A stretch of 64,000 nucleotides of DNA from the NCBI GenBank assembly GCA_040954595.2, contig CM082594.2, forward strand, positions 10,168,001 through 10,232,000. The letters are read 5' to 3'. Of this stretch, positions 27,436-44,980 are shown piece after piece (within the stretch, counting starts at the first letter, position 1; each line of letters starts with the position of its first letter). The notes under the pieces were generated by a model. The model saw only the letters and a list, made by a program, of their open reading frames with translations, made no database searches and was not told the DNA's origin. Made by a program: the position numbers and the translations under genes. Source of the DNA: Balanoglossus misakiensis. Lineage: Eukaryota; Hemichordata.

Positions 27436-30400
27436 TTTGACGACCGTCTCTGATGTTCAACGGCGATGCATTCAAATTATTCTGAAAATAGAAAACAGGA
27501 AGATAAACGTGAACTTTCATATCTAGTATGAACAAATACCAACCATGTGTACATGTTATGAAATTTGACAAGTATGTCAATAGGGTGATCACGGTGATCT
27601 GGGTCGCTGTAGACGTCAGAGATGAACCAGCACAAGTTAAATGCCGACGATCGTCTTAAATGCGCATGTGCATAAGTTCGTGTGTACAAAGCGGTGACCG
27701 AACTAGTATATACATGTGCTCGGTATATACGTGGACAATTGAAATCGATATTGTATACTGAACCGGTGCCCAACAATATGTCTGACCAAGGGCTATGGTC
27801 TTGGTACTTCCATGGCCTGTGGCCTGACCATGGACGTGGTGCGTCCGTGGCCTTCACTACAACAACACACAAACAGCATGGTCGTACAAACTTACAAAGA
27901 CAAATAGTTTTGTTATTACGAGTTCCACCGCACGAAAAGCCCAAACGATATTGATCTTGCTTGCTGCACGTCCTGGCATTGGCAAGGGTCCTTACCTACG
28001 TTAATGTTGAAATGATATTCTTGACCGCTACATGAGTCTCCTACTACGGGTCACCCCAACAACCACATGTTGAATTTACCCCCTCGGCTATACACACACG
28101 CGCACACTTTCAATAGGAAAGAAATGACGCGCTTCAGTCAATAGGACTCTGACCGGTATCCCATAATACTGCCGACACCAATTGATCGTATTGTTCCGTT
28201 TCGCAATCATGAAGTATTTCTCTAGTGTCTATGTTCGGTCACGCAAGCAGCTAATTACATTGTCATTACACGCCCACCCCTCACCCCTAATCAAATCGGA
28301 TGATATAAAGGCGCAAAATCTCTCTGCCAGTTATCATCTCAGTGGCATATGTCTAACTAAATGTACTGATATCGCATGACTTCGAAACTGTAATATTTTG
28401 ATGTTATTTCTTTATGTTTGTTCTGTGTGTCACCTGTATGTTTACCCGAGTTCCAAAAGCATGATTAAATGTCAACAATCGTTTCATATATATACAGACT
28501 GTAGTCTGACAAGCAGAACAATGGGAAGTTTCAAGTTGGCATATGCAGTAGAAGAAGAAACTGCAGTTGATACGAAGAGCAAATCTAGTTGGATCTATGA
28601 TTGTCAATATTTACAGCAGGATATCCAAGGACACAGTCACCACCAGAATTAATTGTCAGAAAAGTTGTAATTCAATCAATCTTGGTTTAATACCTGTGAC
28701 GTGCACAATGATCGAAACTGGGACGAACGCGAACCCACACTTATAACCACGTTACAAATTCATCCATAGCTTCGTTAGATAACCAGCACAAAGACCGACT
28801 CACCTCATTGTTTCGCTGCAGTTTGACTCTGCCTGACCGTCAAACGTCATCTAATTAGAGTGCCTTTAGTTTCGTATGGCATCATAAAGACTAGCAGTCG
28901 ACAGTCCACCTCATATTTTTAAAACCTCGGCCGCACAAAATCAGTATTTGACAACTTGTTAACCCGTTATCTGGAGGTCACATTCCTTCATTACCACGTT
29001 GTAGATTCCAAAGGTCTCGCTTTATCGAAACGACCAGACACATTCTGTAGAATTGTTGTTGATTAACTCGATATTTTTTTGTCTGTGCGCATGTGTATTT
29101 TTGGCTGGGATTTGTCCTCGTATAACCTTCAGGTACATCGCCACAAGCAAATATTCAATATGTGACTGGATGCACGCGACAAAAAGAACAAAGAATTGCG
29201 CAATGCATTTTATAATTCGCTGGGGGTCGAACCGTTTCGTGTACGGGAGTGGATTTGTGAGACGGAAAAGGGTTTTGTAACCCAGTTACTGCTCTTCTAC
29301 AGGTAACTAAAAGCAAAATTGTGTCATGCTGAAACACTTTTAAAACTTCTTAGACATCCAAAGGATCCGAGAAATGAACCCGTCAAATCGTCCCGAAAAT
29401 GCAATCATTCATGATTCAATACACAGTGATTAAATACGCCTGTCTTGATAAATTCAAGGTTCTCGGCAGGAAACATCGATGGTTGACATTAATCTTTTCC
29501 TTGAACCAAGTAATAGAACACCAAAAAACAACAATCCTACGAGCCAGACAGTGTCCTTTTGGTTGTAATCAAAATAAACCGAAATACGCAGACACTTTAT
29601 CTATATTATGTTCATGAAACAATACGAGGTCATGCATGTTTTCAAAGTCCGAATAAAAACAGCTGTAGGGAGGCCTACGCTCTGATTGTAGGCCGGGTCG
29701 TTCTGAGTTCATTTTTTAAAATGCCCGTGTTTCTACCAGGAATAGCTGGACGAAATTTGCTGAGATATTAAAATGATCTTGGTCATTTGTTGACGGTGGA
29801 TGCGAACATCAAGTGGAGTACATATTCACCATAATTGTACACATGATTGTGTTATGCGCGAAGGTGTCAGCGCCCTCGGTGTTAAGATAACGACAGATTT
29901 TCTATTTCCAGGAAGACGTTTCCATGCATATTGGAAGATTTCACTTATAAAGGCTGGGGTGCATGTTCCAGCATGGTCCAAGAATTATAAAACTACAAAA
30001 GATTGGTTATAATTGCAAAGTAGTTGCTCGTAATTAATTAGTGAGGATCTGTCGTGTTCTTTTAAATTTCCACTACATTGGCAAATTAAAGCCCCTATAG
30101 CTGCCAAATTTTGCATTTTTTACCAAATGGATCGGTCGGGCCATGACAAAGAGAAACATTTAAACCCTCGATTTCCTTTCGGAAAGTTAAGTTACTACTA
30201 AAAACAAAAGTTATCACAGTTTCGTCGCTTGGAGAAGCTCAAAAACCAGGCCTTTCCAACTGGGAAAACATACTTGCACATCGTGCATCTGTTTAGGTTA
30301 TGCACGTAAAATTGCACGCGTATTCTGACACAAGGCATACATATATGGCACAGTTATTACATATTTCATATCACTGCAAATGTAAACATACTCCCGGAGG

Positions 30401-30655
30401 TAATAAATTCACTATCTACTCTGCAATGCGATACACGAGCCTCGTTATCATTCCCCTTTCCCATTGTATGTAAATCGTACAGACTCATTGATAATCAAAT
30501 TGGGGTCTGTGATGATGAAACGTTCGCCTTGAACCCCTGGGCAGTGAATACTATACTGCAGCCAACCCAGTTTACAGTCAGCTGGAAAGTGAGAGAGATA
30601 AGACCAACAGTCCCAGGTACAGATCGGCCGATCAACAACTCGCAGCCCGCTCAGC
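27436..30655. other. intergenic stretch between divergent DED-Roco and MATE genes
   Basis: It should carry the promoters of both genes. A TATAAAGG occurs near 29945. The open frames in it have no flanking splice signals and no recognisable domain. I see no RNA gene. Confidence 0.45.
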
Positions 30656-33600
30656 ATGGAAGACAATAGCGCTGACACTGCAGTCCAGAAAGGCGATGTA
30701 CAGGGGAAATCGACAAAACAGAATGGTGAATTTGATTTCTCATCAGTGAAATTGAACGCAAGTCACGTAAAGGTGCCAGACGCCAAAACAAAAACAGAAA
30801 GTCCGCAGATTGGAGACAAAGGTAGGTAGTTGTCCCTTTAACAGTTTCAAAGTACCAGACAAAGAGTACTTCAGTTCAGTTTATCACAACTCTCTTAAAG
30901 ATTTACGGCTTCTGTTTTAAAGCATGTGAACCTTTCCTTAAAATATTTATCTTTCGGAAGTTAAAGTTCTGCCTATATCACGATTTAAAAAAACGGTTGA
31001 CCTTATATGCCAAGAGGTGTTTATGTTTGAGCTGAGTAACCATCAAGAAAACAGGTAGCTGTCCAGCCAAAATATTGCTCAAAAGTAAAACTCCGCAAAT
31101 ACAGGGATTTGTGAAAATAACACGGGTCTATAGACTATATTATGAATGTTTTCATTTTATCAGACTATATTATGAATGTTTTCATTTTATCAATGCAATG
31201 TCTGCACTGCAAACCAACTCAGGTCATATTTGCTGACTTAAGTTAAATGGATACACAACGTATTGTGAAAGGAATGAAAAAGAAATGAAAATATCAGTCA
31301 CGTTTTTCAGAAAAAAATTCCCACTCAGAAAATGTTATGGTGAAAATATCAAAACTCTGCAGCAAGGCTTGAAATCGGATAGAAGTAGAATTCTGTCAGA
31401 GGAATTCCCCGGCCAGATCTAGTAGATCATTAACCAAAAAGGGTTGAGAACCAAACATTTGACCTATGTCTGGCAAGAAAGGGATTTTCGATTCAAGCAC
31501 AGCTAAAAATATACCTGACTGCTCCAGTTCGGTCAGTTACGTACAACTTGTTTACGTGCATATAAAACAAACCAGTTGATTATGTAAACGAGATTTAAAT
31601 AAGTTAGACTATTGTACTGGCTTTGTAGTAAAGTAGTGCATTATTCATGAGCTTTATTTATTGTGTACATGAACAGAACAGGTTTATTCCAGCTCGGACT
31701 GGTCTGGTCCCTGGACAAAAGAGTGCCAGCACCCCGCGACTTTTAAAATTCGACCAATATATAGCAACCATATGGTAGAAAATATCCAGTTATTGTTATT
31801 ATTGTGTGATATTTTGCAAAAATGCCAGTCCTTTATTTTATTTTTTGCATATTTCAGATCAAGTATTTAATCAAATATGAAGAAAAAGTAATATGTCTGA
31901 CCAATGTCTTACAGACTGGATCGAACAAAGCCAATATAATCCCACAATGTCTGAAGGTCATTAAAAAAAAAAACAATTGGTATAGGCCTATTCTGTCTGA
32001 TAAACATTTTAACAGCCAACTTTATAAATGACTATAAACTGCATCAAGGTCTTTTCAACAACAGAACGTGAATACGCCCGAAAAACAACTACTTGATGAC
32101 CGAATGTTATTGAGAATCTCTACCTTCAAGACTTGCAAACTAAAAGCGCTGCGCATATCAGATTGTGGGGAGTTTTATGATACTACGTGACATCGTGCAA
32201 ATAGCATGCAATCATGAATATACACACATGTGGGTGCAGAACATTGGCATCCAAATATTGACATTCAGACAGTCATATGTGTGCCCTCATATCAGGGGTT
32301 TTGTGAGCGAGATAGCCAAGATAAAACTGGATAAGAAAGTTTGTTGAATTGTTCGGACGTACATGTACGCGTGAACGAGAGGATTAGCTGTAGGATGCGC
32401 ATTATGGTCACGTGACCATCTTAGAGTTGCGCTGTTTCCTTGGAAACAAGCGACAGTCGCTCTGCTATCTACGATGATTTTCCCGATATGTTTATAATTT
32501 ATGATTCAAGTATACTCCAATTCAGTACATTAAATTCATTCTACATGTTTTTAAAGACAAGGGAAGTGCACATTTTGCGTATCAAATCGCTTCTTGTAGC
32601 ACTCACGGGCATTGTGGATTGTGGGCATACACATTTTGCGGGCGTTTCTGGGACCGCTTTATTTTCTGACCCTTTTTTCGATGTTTTTTTCTCTCGATAA
32701 AAATACCAAAAGCTATGTATGTTAACTCCAATATATAAGGTGTTAGGCAATTATATCGAAAATGAACGTTCTATTATACTGGTGACATATAAATGTTCAA
32801 CATTTATGAAAAATGCAAACCAATTTCGAGCGAGCGCTTTCCAAGATGGCGGTGTGATCGGGTGCAAACTTTTCTGAAAACACCAGTTTTGTCCGTTGCA
32901 TAATAGCAGGTGACCATGAATAGAAAACAAGAAACAAGCAAATAATAGACACAGCGTTTGCAGCAGAAATGTCAGTAACTGCTGATGTCAGTGACCGATA
33001 TAGTCACCAGTAAAATATGGCATGAGGCTGTATGGTCCTAGTTCTGAAGGTCATGCCTTGAAGGTCATTTATCCAGGCTGCAAATTTTAAGAGATTTGGT
33101 TTAACGGTCACTTTAGTTGACTCGACCAATCATGTAAATTTGTGGTAGACCAATGAAAGTAACAATTTTTTTTTAAGTTTTAATAGTTATATGAAAAAGT
33201 GAGTTTGGGAAATAAAATGAAGCATTTAGCCTCCCTTAAAACTACAGTGGTACACAATTAGTTTGGGGATCACACGTCTTTGTCCTGATATACATGTAGG
33301 AAGTGGGTTGGATGTTATCTTGATGAGATTCCAGACATGTCTAGCAACCTGTTGATTCGTTCGTCTGGCGTGTCAGAATCATGCTGTTGATGTGTATAAC
33401 CTGGAGTAGCAACCCATGCTCTTAAATTCATCAGCCACTTGTTGCCAACAGCCTGGGGGTCACCTTGTGGTTTTCTCAATCTTGAGGTCATCCTGAAGGA
33501 CCTTTGGGCCAACAACAAGTCATAAAATCATAGAGTGTTTCAGCTCTCAGGCTGATATTGGCCCCAAGTAGGTTGCCTTTGGTGCAACCATAGATGACAA

Positions 33601-36600
33601 ATGCTGATATTTTAACCGCAAAGTACTCCAAAGTCAACCGTATCATGCAGTGTTAATGGCAACTATGTGAACGATACCAAAAATGGCTGCAATTGCATGA
33701 TCATCTGCACCCATTTTTTTGTCATGACCACTCTTAGGATTATTACACCTGGTAAAGAATTTGTTACATCAAAAGTCTTCTGTAATTTCAGTACTTTTGT
33801 TTCCATAACATAAATATTCAGACTAATATGTGATTTACAAATCTAATTTTTTTCCAGAAGAAAATTCAGATGATATAGTGATCGCTGTTGTGCAGGAGGA
33901 ACCAACAGCCTGCTCATGTTGTCCATCATACTGTCGTCACAAGATTCCGACTGACTGGAAACTAGAAGTCAAAGAATTATGGAGACTAGCATGGCCTACT
34001 GTAAGTAACAGAACAAGCTAGTAAATTGTGTGTGTCCCTGTTAGAATTAGAATATGCCTCATCTTGGAGAAGCTCAGCCCAATTCAATGTCAGCCTTACA
34101 ATGTTAATGTCAGTGTAAAGCCAAACAATCTTCTACACTGATTAAAAAACCTACTAGCCCATGATTGGCCCCAGAGCTTGGGCTAATGGATTTGTCAGCC
34201 CCTAGACGGATCAAACCATGCTAAAATTCCCAGGTGTCAGGTATAATTGATTATATTAAACTTGTCAGCTGTGAAGAAAAATGAATTTTTCCAAGTTGCT
34301 GTACAAAGTTACTCTGCAGATAAATGGCCTTGTTTACTCATAGAGAGTCTTAGTTTAGACCTGATAAATTGAGCTGTCAAACAGACATTGATGAATGCAA
34401 TATCTAACCATACGAAAACAAGCCACAAAGATACAGTACACTTAAGATCACTGCCCTCAACCCCTGCGTTTGACCCCGGTATAAATCTTGCCGCCACCTC
34501 TAGGTATTTAACTCCAGACTTGTCAAAGACGCCATTGTCTGTTGCCCCCTCTAGCGTAGCTTTACAGCAGACTAATGTTCAAGAAACGTTGAATAGCCAG
34601 TGGGGCTGGCTTTGAAAAGAAACAAAACAACCAATCAAAAGTGGGAGACAGGACGTTTTTAAATCTGAGTTGAAGGACAGTCCCACGTTTATTTTTTTCC
34701 CCCAGTCTGAAAACTGGTTCAATTTCTGCTGTACCTCTGCTGTCTTCAACGTTTCCTGTGCATTGAATTCAATAAGAAAAACAAATGGCCGAAAGCTTCT
34801 GTAAGATAGAATAAGCTCAAATTAAAATACTATATTCTAGGTTTGTTTGTTCGAGCGTTCATTGCCAACGAAATAAATTCTAACACTGAAATTGAACTGT
34901 TTGTTGCAGATTGCGTCGTATTTGCTGCTGTTTTGTCTCAGTATGGTCAGTGTCCTCTTCTGTGGTCACCTTGGCGATGCAGAGTTGGGAGCAGCGGCCA
35001 TTGCCCAAGCTGTAAGTATGAAAACTTTTCATTGGTGACTATATTGTTAGACATGTTTATGTTTTTGGCAGTATGTCAATTATATGATGATATTTTTAAA
35101 TAAAAATTAAGGTTCAAAATATGGCTATGCCATTATTATTGAAAAAGAAATGTTCATGATTTTATTCCAGATTGTTTCTGTAATGGGTGTTTGTATCGGT
35201 CAGGGTGTCTGTACTGCCTGTGATACTCTGTTCTCACAGGTAAGAAATCTTTTTTTTTTCGAGATGAGTTAATGTGTTGTCAGCTAGCCAGGATGTTTGC
35301 TTTCTTTCCTTCTGCAGTATTTGATTTGTATTCTGTCAGGTGAGTTAATTGCATTGACTGTTGTGTCCTACTGTATGTACAATATATAACTGTCTCTGTG
35401 AAAACCTAAATTCTTTCAACCGTCACTTTCACCTATCTGGGATCTGCCGGCCAAACATCACTACAATAGAAATAGTAGTCGCATAGAGCTTCTATCAAAT
35501 ACTTTTGTGGTCACTGATCTCGAGAATGTACTTTAAAAGCCTTGTGATCCATGTGTGAAAACAATCCTTTTGTTGCTCTGTCTTTGCAGTCGTTCGGCAG
35601 TAAAAACAAGAAGAAGGTGGGCATTGTGTTGCAGCAAGCACTTATTATCATGGGACTGTTGGTCTTCCCAGTCTGGGGTGTACTTCTGAATGCCGAATAT
35701 TTCCTTTACAATTTTGGACTTGAAGCCATCGTGATCAAGTAAGGTCGCGCACACTCTCACACTAAATGCAAAACTAATGTATTATTAATAATAGAAGTGG
35801 GGTGACTCCAATGTGATTTGCATATTAATAGCTGCGTTGACAAATACCTGTACAGTAAGCGATATACCCAGGGCTGCTCATTTGCATGACCTGTTTAATT
35901 TTTTGTCGGTCGCAGAGCAGCTAAGGCATTGAATCATGGGGATGTTAACTGAATCAGGCATTTGTTTGTTTTTCTTTCAAGTAAACAAGTCCCTGAAATA
36001 CAATCGGTTTAACCGTTCACTGCCTTTATGCTAAATTGTATCAGACAGTTAATGTTAGCAGAAACATTCATTGAGTTCATGTTTTTTCTATTCTAGATTG
36101 GCTGGTCTTTACATACATGGCTTACTGGCTGGAATTCCAGTAAGTTGTCAAATTAAACTGTTTTTTGAGTGAACAGTAGAAATTCAATTGTCTTTCAGAA
36201 TAAATCAATAAAGACTTTACACATATCATGAGAATGCTGCATTTCCTCAATGGGCGGCATTTGATTTGTTACAGTCATGATAGAATTATGTGAAACAACT
36301 GTGATGTTCACCTTGACTGAAATGTCCATGGTTTGAGGGCGCTGTTTTCACAGAGAGCGCAAGGCTTTTCAGTCGCATGTTCGCCCAGAAAGTATTAACG
36401 TGTTTGTGTTTATGTGTTTATTTGCAGGCTGTTTATCTCTTCACCATATTCTCCAAGTATTTACAGTGCCAAAGCATTGTGCTGCCGATTCTTATCATTG
36501 CTGGCGTGGTCAACATCATCAACGTACCCCTCCACTACATTCTGATATTCCCGTTGCATTTGGGAGTGAGGTGGGTTTTTTCTGTCTTTTGTGGTGTAAC

Positions 36601-39244
36601 TATGTGGCAGGGTCCTATATGGTCATATCACAGTGCTTTAATGTTTTGGCAATATTTAATATATCAATGATAATTTTCTTTGCATTACAGTGGTGCGGCC
36701 ATCGCCCAAGTTCTGTCACAGTGGATTTTGGCTTTGACCTTGATCTTGTACATAGTGTACAGAAAAATACATCTCCCGACATGGCCAGGTATGAGACAAA
36801 CTTGTTCACCTCTTAAATGGATAAAGTACCATTTTTGTGAAACCATGGAACAAAGAAATCAACATATTAATTCTGTCTTTCAGAAATTGGTTTGAAAGTC
36901 AGTTTGGAGTATAGTTTGCGTAATACTTAAAACTGCTTTATTTGTTTGATACCAGGTTGGACAATGTTCTGTTTGAAAGACTGGGGCAACTTCACACGCC
37001 TTGGCCTGGCAGGTCTTTTCATGGTGTCCATTGAATGGTGGGCTCTGGAACTTGGAACAATTATCTCAGGTCAGTTATACTATTGTCTATACTTTGTGTA
37101 TGCGAGCTATATCTTAATAATGTATTTTATACCTAAATAATGTATTTTATACCTAAATAATGTATTTTAATTTTTGTGCCATTATGTAGGGGCTCTTGGT
37201 GAAGTACAACTTGCTACTCAAGCTATTCTCTACCAATTGGTGATGATTACATTCATGGTAAGTTCGTTAACATGGTGATAAAACCTGATCTGAAATTTCA
37301 CTGTTGGTTTTGATCGATCGTTTCGGTGTCTTTTTGGTTGTTTATAGAAGCCCAGAAGAATTTGCAGTGTTGCAGTATTCATTGTGGTAACGTTGTCTTG
37401 CTTTTCTTTTTAGTTTCCGTTTGGTATGGCGCTTGCTGCCAGTGTGAGAGTTGGCAATGCTCTTGGAGCGTGCAACAAAACTGGAGCCAAGACCACAGCC
37501 AAAGTAGCCATAATGTGCACATGTAAGTCTTAGCATGACATCACTTTACAGTCAGTCAAGGGACTTTCCTATAAAGCTGGCCTTTGTAGACAGGTGGATT
37601 TCATAGACAGGTCAATTATCGCACATGTAAATTGCTATATACTGTATCAAAAAGTGTGGCCATAGTAGACAAATTTTCACCATATAGAGGTGGCCACTAA
37701 CACAGATTAGTCTGTATTTGAACTTTGTAACCCTGTGGTCGTACTAAATCCATTTCTTTCATACCCCCTCTAGGGATTGGAGCTGCTGTTAATGCACTGT
37801 TGTATCTTGCACTGAAAGACGTCATTGCAAGAGCTTTCACCAATGACCAGTGAGTGTTAAATTTCAATTAATTTTAATTTCCATCAAAACTATTGTTGTG
37901 TTTCGAGCGCAAAGCCCACAGATTGCTGCATGTTGATGGGTCCTGGAAACTACCTTTCAACATTATATCTGTTAATTTTAAAGGATGAGCTGAAAATAAT
38001 TTGCCACTATTTCTCTTCTGTCTGGTTGCAAGTGTCATGAAGTCCCTAAATTTTTCTTTGAATGATTTCTTTCCACAGAGAAGTCATTAACTTAGTTTCC
38101 AGTGCTGTACCACTGGTGGCAGTATTCTATTTTTTCGATTCATCTGCTGTGAGTATAATTTTCAAAAATCTCTTTTACCATTAATTTGTGTGTGCATATT
38201 CTTTTTCAAGTTTTTGACGATTCTTGTATTAGATTTACTTTGATTGATTTAATATCGTCCTTTGTATAGGCATGCTGCGGCGGTATTTTGAGAGGGTGTG
38301 GTCGACAACGTCTTGGAGCTTTCTTGGATGCTTTAGGATATTACTTCCTTGGACTTCCCCTCGGCATTTCACTCATGTTCATCATTCACATGGGAATTCA
38401 TGGTAAGGAGGTTGTTTCGGATATAGTCCTCCCACAAAATGTAATTAATGGTACCTGTCGTAACCTGTGGGGTTCTGTTGTACAATGCAGTCCTGTATTT
38501 GCATAGTATGCTTCAAGTGATTAATAGCACATGACAGCAAACACTTCAATATTTTCATGTGATCTATTTTAGGTTTGTGGTGGGGTTACACAGCTGCAGC
38601 AGCCCTACAAGGTGTCATATTTTTAATCGCTGTGAGTATGACGAACTGGGACAGACAGGAACACAAGGTAATTAAATAATTCTGATTTGTGTGTTCGTAA
38701 ATGTTTCTCCCTCACAAGGGTGCGCCAAGTCTTTGAATGGCCACGTGGTGGCGCTGTTTTCTTCTGTGTGGCTGGCACACTGTGAAAGTTTATCAGATCC
38801 CAACTTGTCATGGTAACTATGGCTGAATTTGCATAGCTGACCGTAGAAATCTTTTAATTTTAGGCGCAAGTGAGGTCTGGGATGGAGAAGAAAGACAAGT
38901 ACAAGGCTGTACGCAACCCCGGTGGTCAGAAGTCACCCAAGAAAATGGTGGTCAATATGACGTACAACCCCATGAGCGGAGAAGTGAACAACAGGGACAA
39001 ACTGGAAGAAGACCAAGAGGATTTGCTGAGAGACCGTGAAGAGGAAATGACCAGCGAGGCGTTCCATCTCTCAGCAGCCGTTTTCTGTCGGAGAGTCACT
39101 GCCGTGGTGATATGCCTGGCCTTGTTTGTGTTCGGCATTGTGGGGAGTCAGGTACTGACCGTGCCGTACAACGAACTCTTCTTTGTTCCCACGGCGACGC
39201 CGAACGCGACATTGTCCACTCCCTTGACTGCAGATCATTACTAG
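30656..39244 (+). CDS. SLC47A-like: MATE-family (SLC47) multidrug/organic-cation exporter
   Basis: Exons: 30656-30821, 33858-34000, 34910-35011, 35171-35239, 35590-35738, 36097-36139, 36428-36570, 36691-36788, 36956-37069, 37190-37257, 37414-37522, 37774-37849, 38079-38148, 38270-38402, 38573-38667, 38864-39244. The sum is 1,959 nt, or 652 aa, in frame. A hydrophilic N-terminus leads into WKLEVKELWRLAWPT, followed by about 12 membrane helices. Family signatures include GHLGDAELGAAAIAQA, the IEWWALELGT helix with its conserved glutamates and FPFGMALAASVRVGNALGA. After a charged cytosolic loop a further hydrophobic segment precedes the C-terminus, as in animal SLC47 proteins with 13 helices. 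The family exports organic cations in exchange for protons at the plasma membrane. The protein is about 80 residues longer than human MATE1, mainly at the N-terminus and the last loop. Intron 1 is 3 kb. Confidence 0.93.
31132..31191. repeat. exact 30-bp tandem duplication in MATE intron 1
   Basis: The unit beginning agactatattatgaatgttt is present twice without a mismatch (31132-31161 and 31162-31191). It looks like a recent slippage duplication or an assembly artefact. Confidence 0.9.
32835..32860. promoter_or_regulatory. YY1-like motif inside MATE intron 1
   Basis: ccaagatggcggtg sits about 1 kb upstream of MATE exon 2. It resembles the motif near Rab11 and could mark an internal promoter. 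Motif match only. Confidence 0.25.
37117..37169. repeat. 20-bp tandem repeat, about 2.6 copies, in a MATE intron
   Basis: The unit ataatgtattttatacctaa repeats twice and part of a third time, ending about 20 bp before the acceptor of the exon at 37190. It is close enough to lie in the branch-point region. Confidence 0.85.
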
Positions 39245-40398
39245 TCACTAATTTTTACCACAGACCCGTTGCGTGGCTTTGTGATGTGTGAGTCGAACGT
39301 GATGTCTGCATACCACAGAGATGCTGAAGATTGATAAACTTGACAATAATGTCAAGAATGGAACACTGCCTTGTGAAGTATGACTGTGTTAGGATGGTAA
39401 AATGAGAGTTTGTGTACAGTTTCTTTTTTTCTTCAGTTTTGACAGAAATCTGTTGAAGATACAATGTATCTATCTACACTGTTCTTGTTGTCATTTAACT
39501 CTGAACCAAAGTTTCATAATTTATCTCATTCATAATCAGGTTATGTCATATACATATTTTGTAATATCTAGAACCTGGGAGAGGTTATGAATTATTCATC
39601 ATATCATGTAATGTTCAGGTTGTCTGAACAGTCAACATAAACAATTCATGTCACCAGGAATTGTGACTGTTTCAAATTATGTTGTTCCCTGTTTTTTATG
39701 TGAAATCACATAGATATGTTATGATTGTTTTGTAACGAAAGCTGGGATAGGTTTAGACTTTATAATGTGATTCAAGTATTGTTTGTTTGTGACTACGTAT
39801 ATTGTAAATAATGATTGTATGTATGATATAAAAGCAATCTATTATAGGTTTGTTACAAAATAACGTTTGATATCTAGTTGATGTTATAAACTTCTCAAAA
39901 GCTGATACCATGATCACTCTTTGACAGAGCTGAAAAGACTATTACATTATGAGCCTTAAAAAAACGTTTTATGTTTTTTTGCTGATCTGGTTGCAAGTAC
40001 AGATTATGCTAATTAAGAATTTGGTATGCATATTCATAGTTATAGCACAAATTTTCATATCAGGGTAATTGTGTTGAAACCATAGCGACTACTATTTACT
40101 ATCTACAATAAGCGCACTTTTACAGACATGTCATTCTCTAATATGCACAGTTTTAATGACATGTAAATTATATGGTCCTGAAAGGGGAGTAACTTTTCAT
40201 TTGTTTTTACAGTGTGTGGAAACATTAACAGTACACTACCTCTGCATTCTGTAACCAAAAAAAGTTCTTACCTCAGATAATATTTATCTTGTTGAAGGTA
40301 CTTTTATACTTAAGACTCTTTTAATACTTTTGCATTATATGCACTTTTCAATAAAACTATGATTATAAAAGCGATCCTCTAGTGTTATACAGCTACTT

Positions 40399-40443
<45 letters not shown>

Positions 40444-40756
40444 CAGACAGACAAAGACTGCATCATCACAGCATCAGCAATCTCTAAAAGATATAATTTT
40501 AAGAGACATAATTGAGTAATCCCACATATTCATTTATAAAAAAAGCTCATTCCACAGCAACTAAAAATGCATGAGAAACATAAATTGAGGTAGTGTATCT
40601 TGCATCACATCTAATTAAAAGCAACCTGTTAGAAGAATGACTAGTATGCCTTTAAGACTGCACATCAATGAAGACCTTTAAGTCCTCTGGATATTCGCCA
40701 CTGACAATTTTGAAAGTATCAGTGTTGATGCAAAACACAACGAGCCGACCAATCAG
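39245..40756. other. shared 3' region of convergent MATE and NRAMP genes
   Basis: Contains the MATE 3' UTR with AATAAA at 40350-40355 and a GA microsatellite at about 40399-40434. No coding exon is seen. The 3' ends of the two genes could come close or overlap here. Confidence 0.5.
40350..40355 (+). terminator. candidate polyadenylation signal of the MATE gene
   Basis: AATAAA about 1.1 kb after the MATE stop codon, within AT-rich sequence. Confidence 0.45.
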
Positions 40757-40831
40757 CACTCTGTGTCTGTCTTCCAGAGGGGTCAGTCTAATTGATGGAA
40801 CACTCTGTGTCTGTCTTCCAGAGGGGTCAGT

Positions 40832-40844
<13 letters not shown>
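40757..40844. repeat. exact 44-bp tandem duplication covering the NRAMP stop codon
   Basis: The unit starting cactctgtgtctgtcttcca occupies 40757-40800 and again 40801-40844 with no difference. The gene-proximal copy includes the last codons and the TAG at 40832-40834; the other copy, in the 3' UTR, repeats that stop region. Confidence 0.95.

Positions 40845-44980
<4,136 letters not shown>

Noticed and set aside
28398-28652. 84-aa plus-strand open frame between the Roco and MATE genes
   Set aside because: The composition is unremarkable, with no splice signals or similarity. It is probably chance.
33315-33518. 67-aa minus-strand open frame in MATE intron 1 with protein-like composition
   Set aside because: It has no recognisable domain, no convincing splice sites and no neighbouring exons. 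It could be a decayed element or chance, so it is not annotated as a gene.
40660-40760. Possible iron-responsive element in the NRAMP 3' UTR (CAGTGG on the minus strand)
   Set aside because: The sixth loop base is G and the flanking five bases do not pair, so it does not fit the consensus hairpin.
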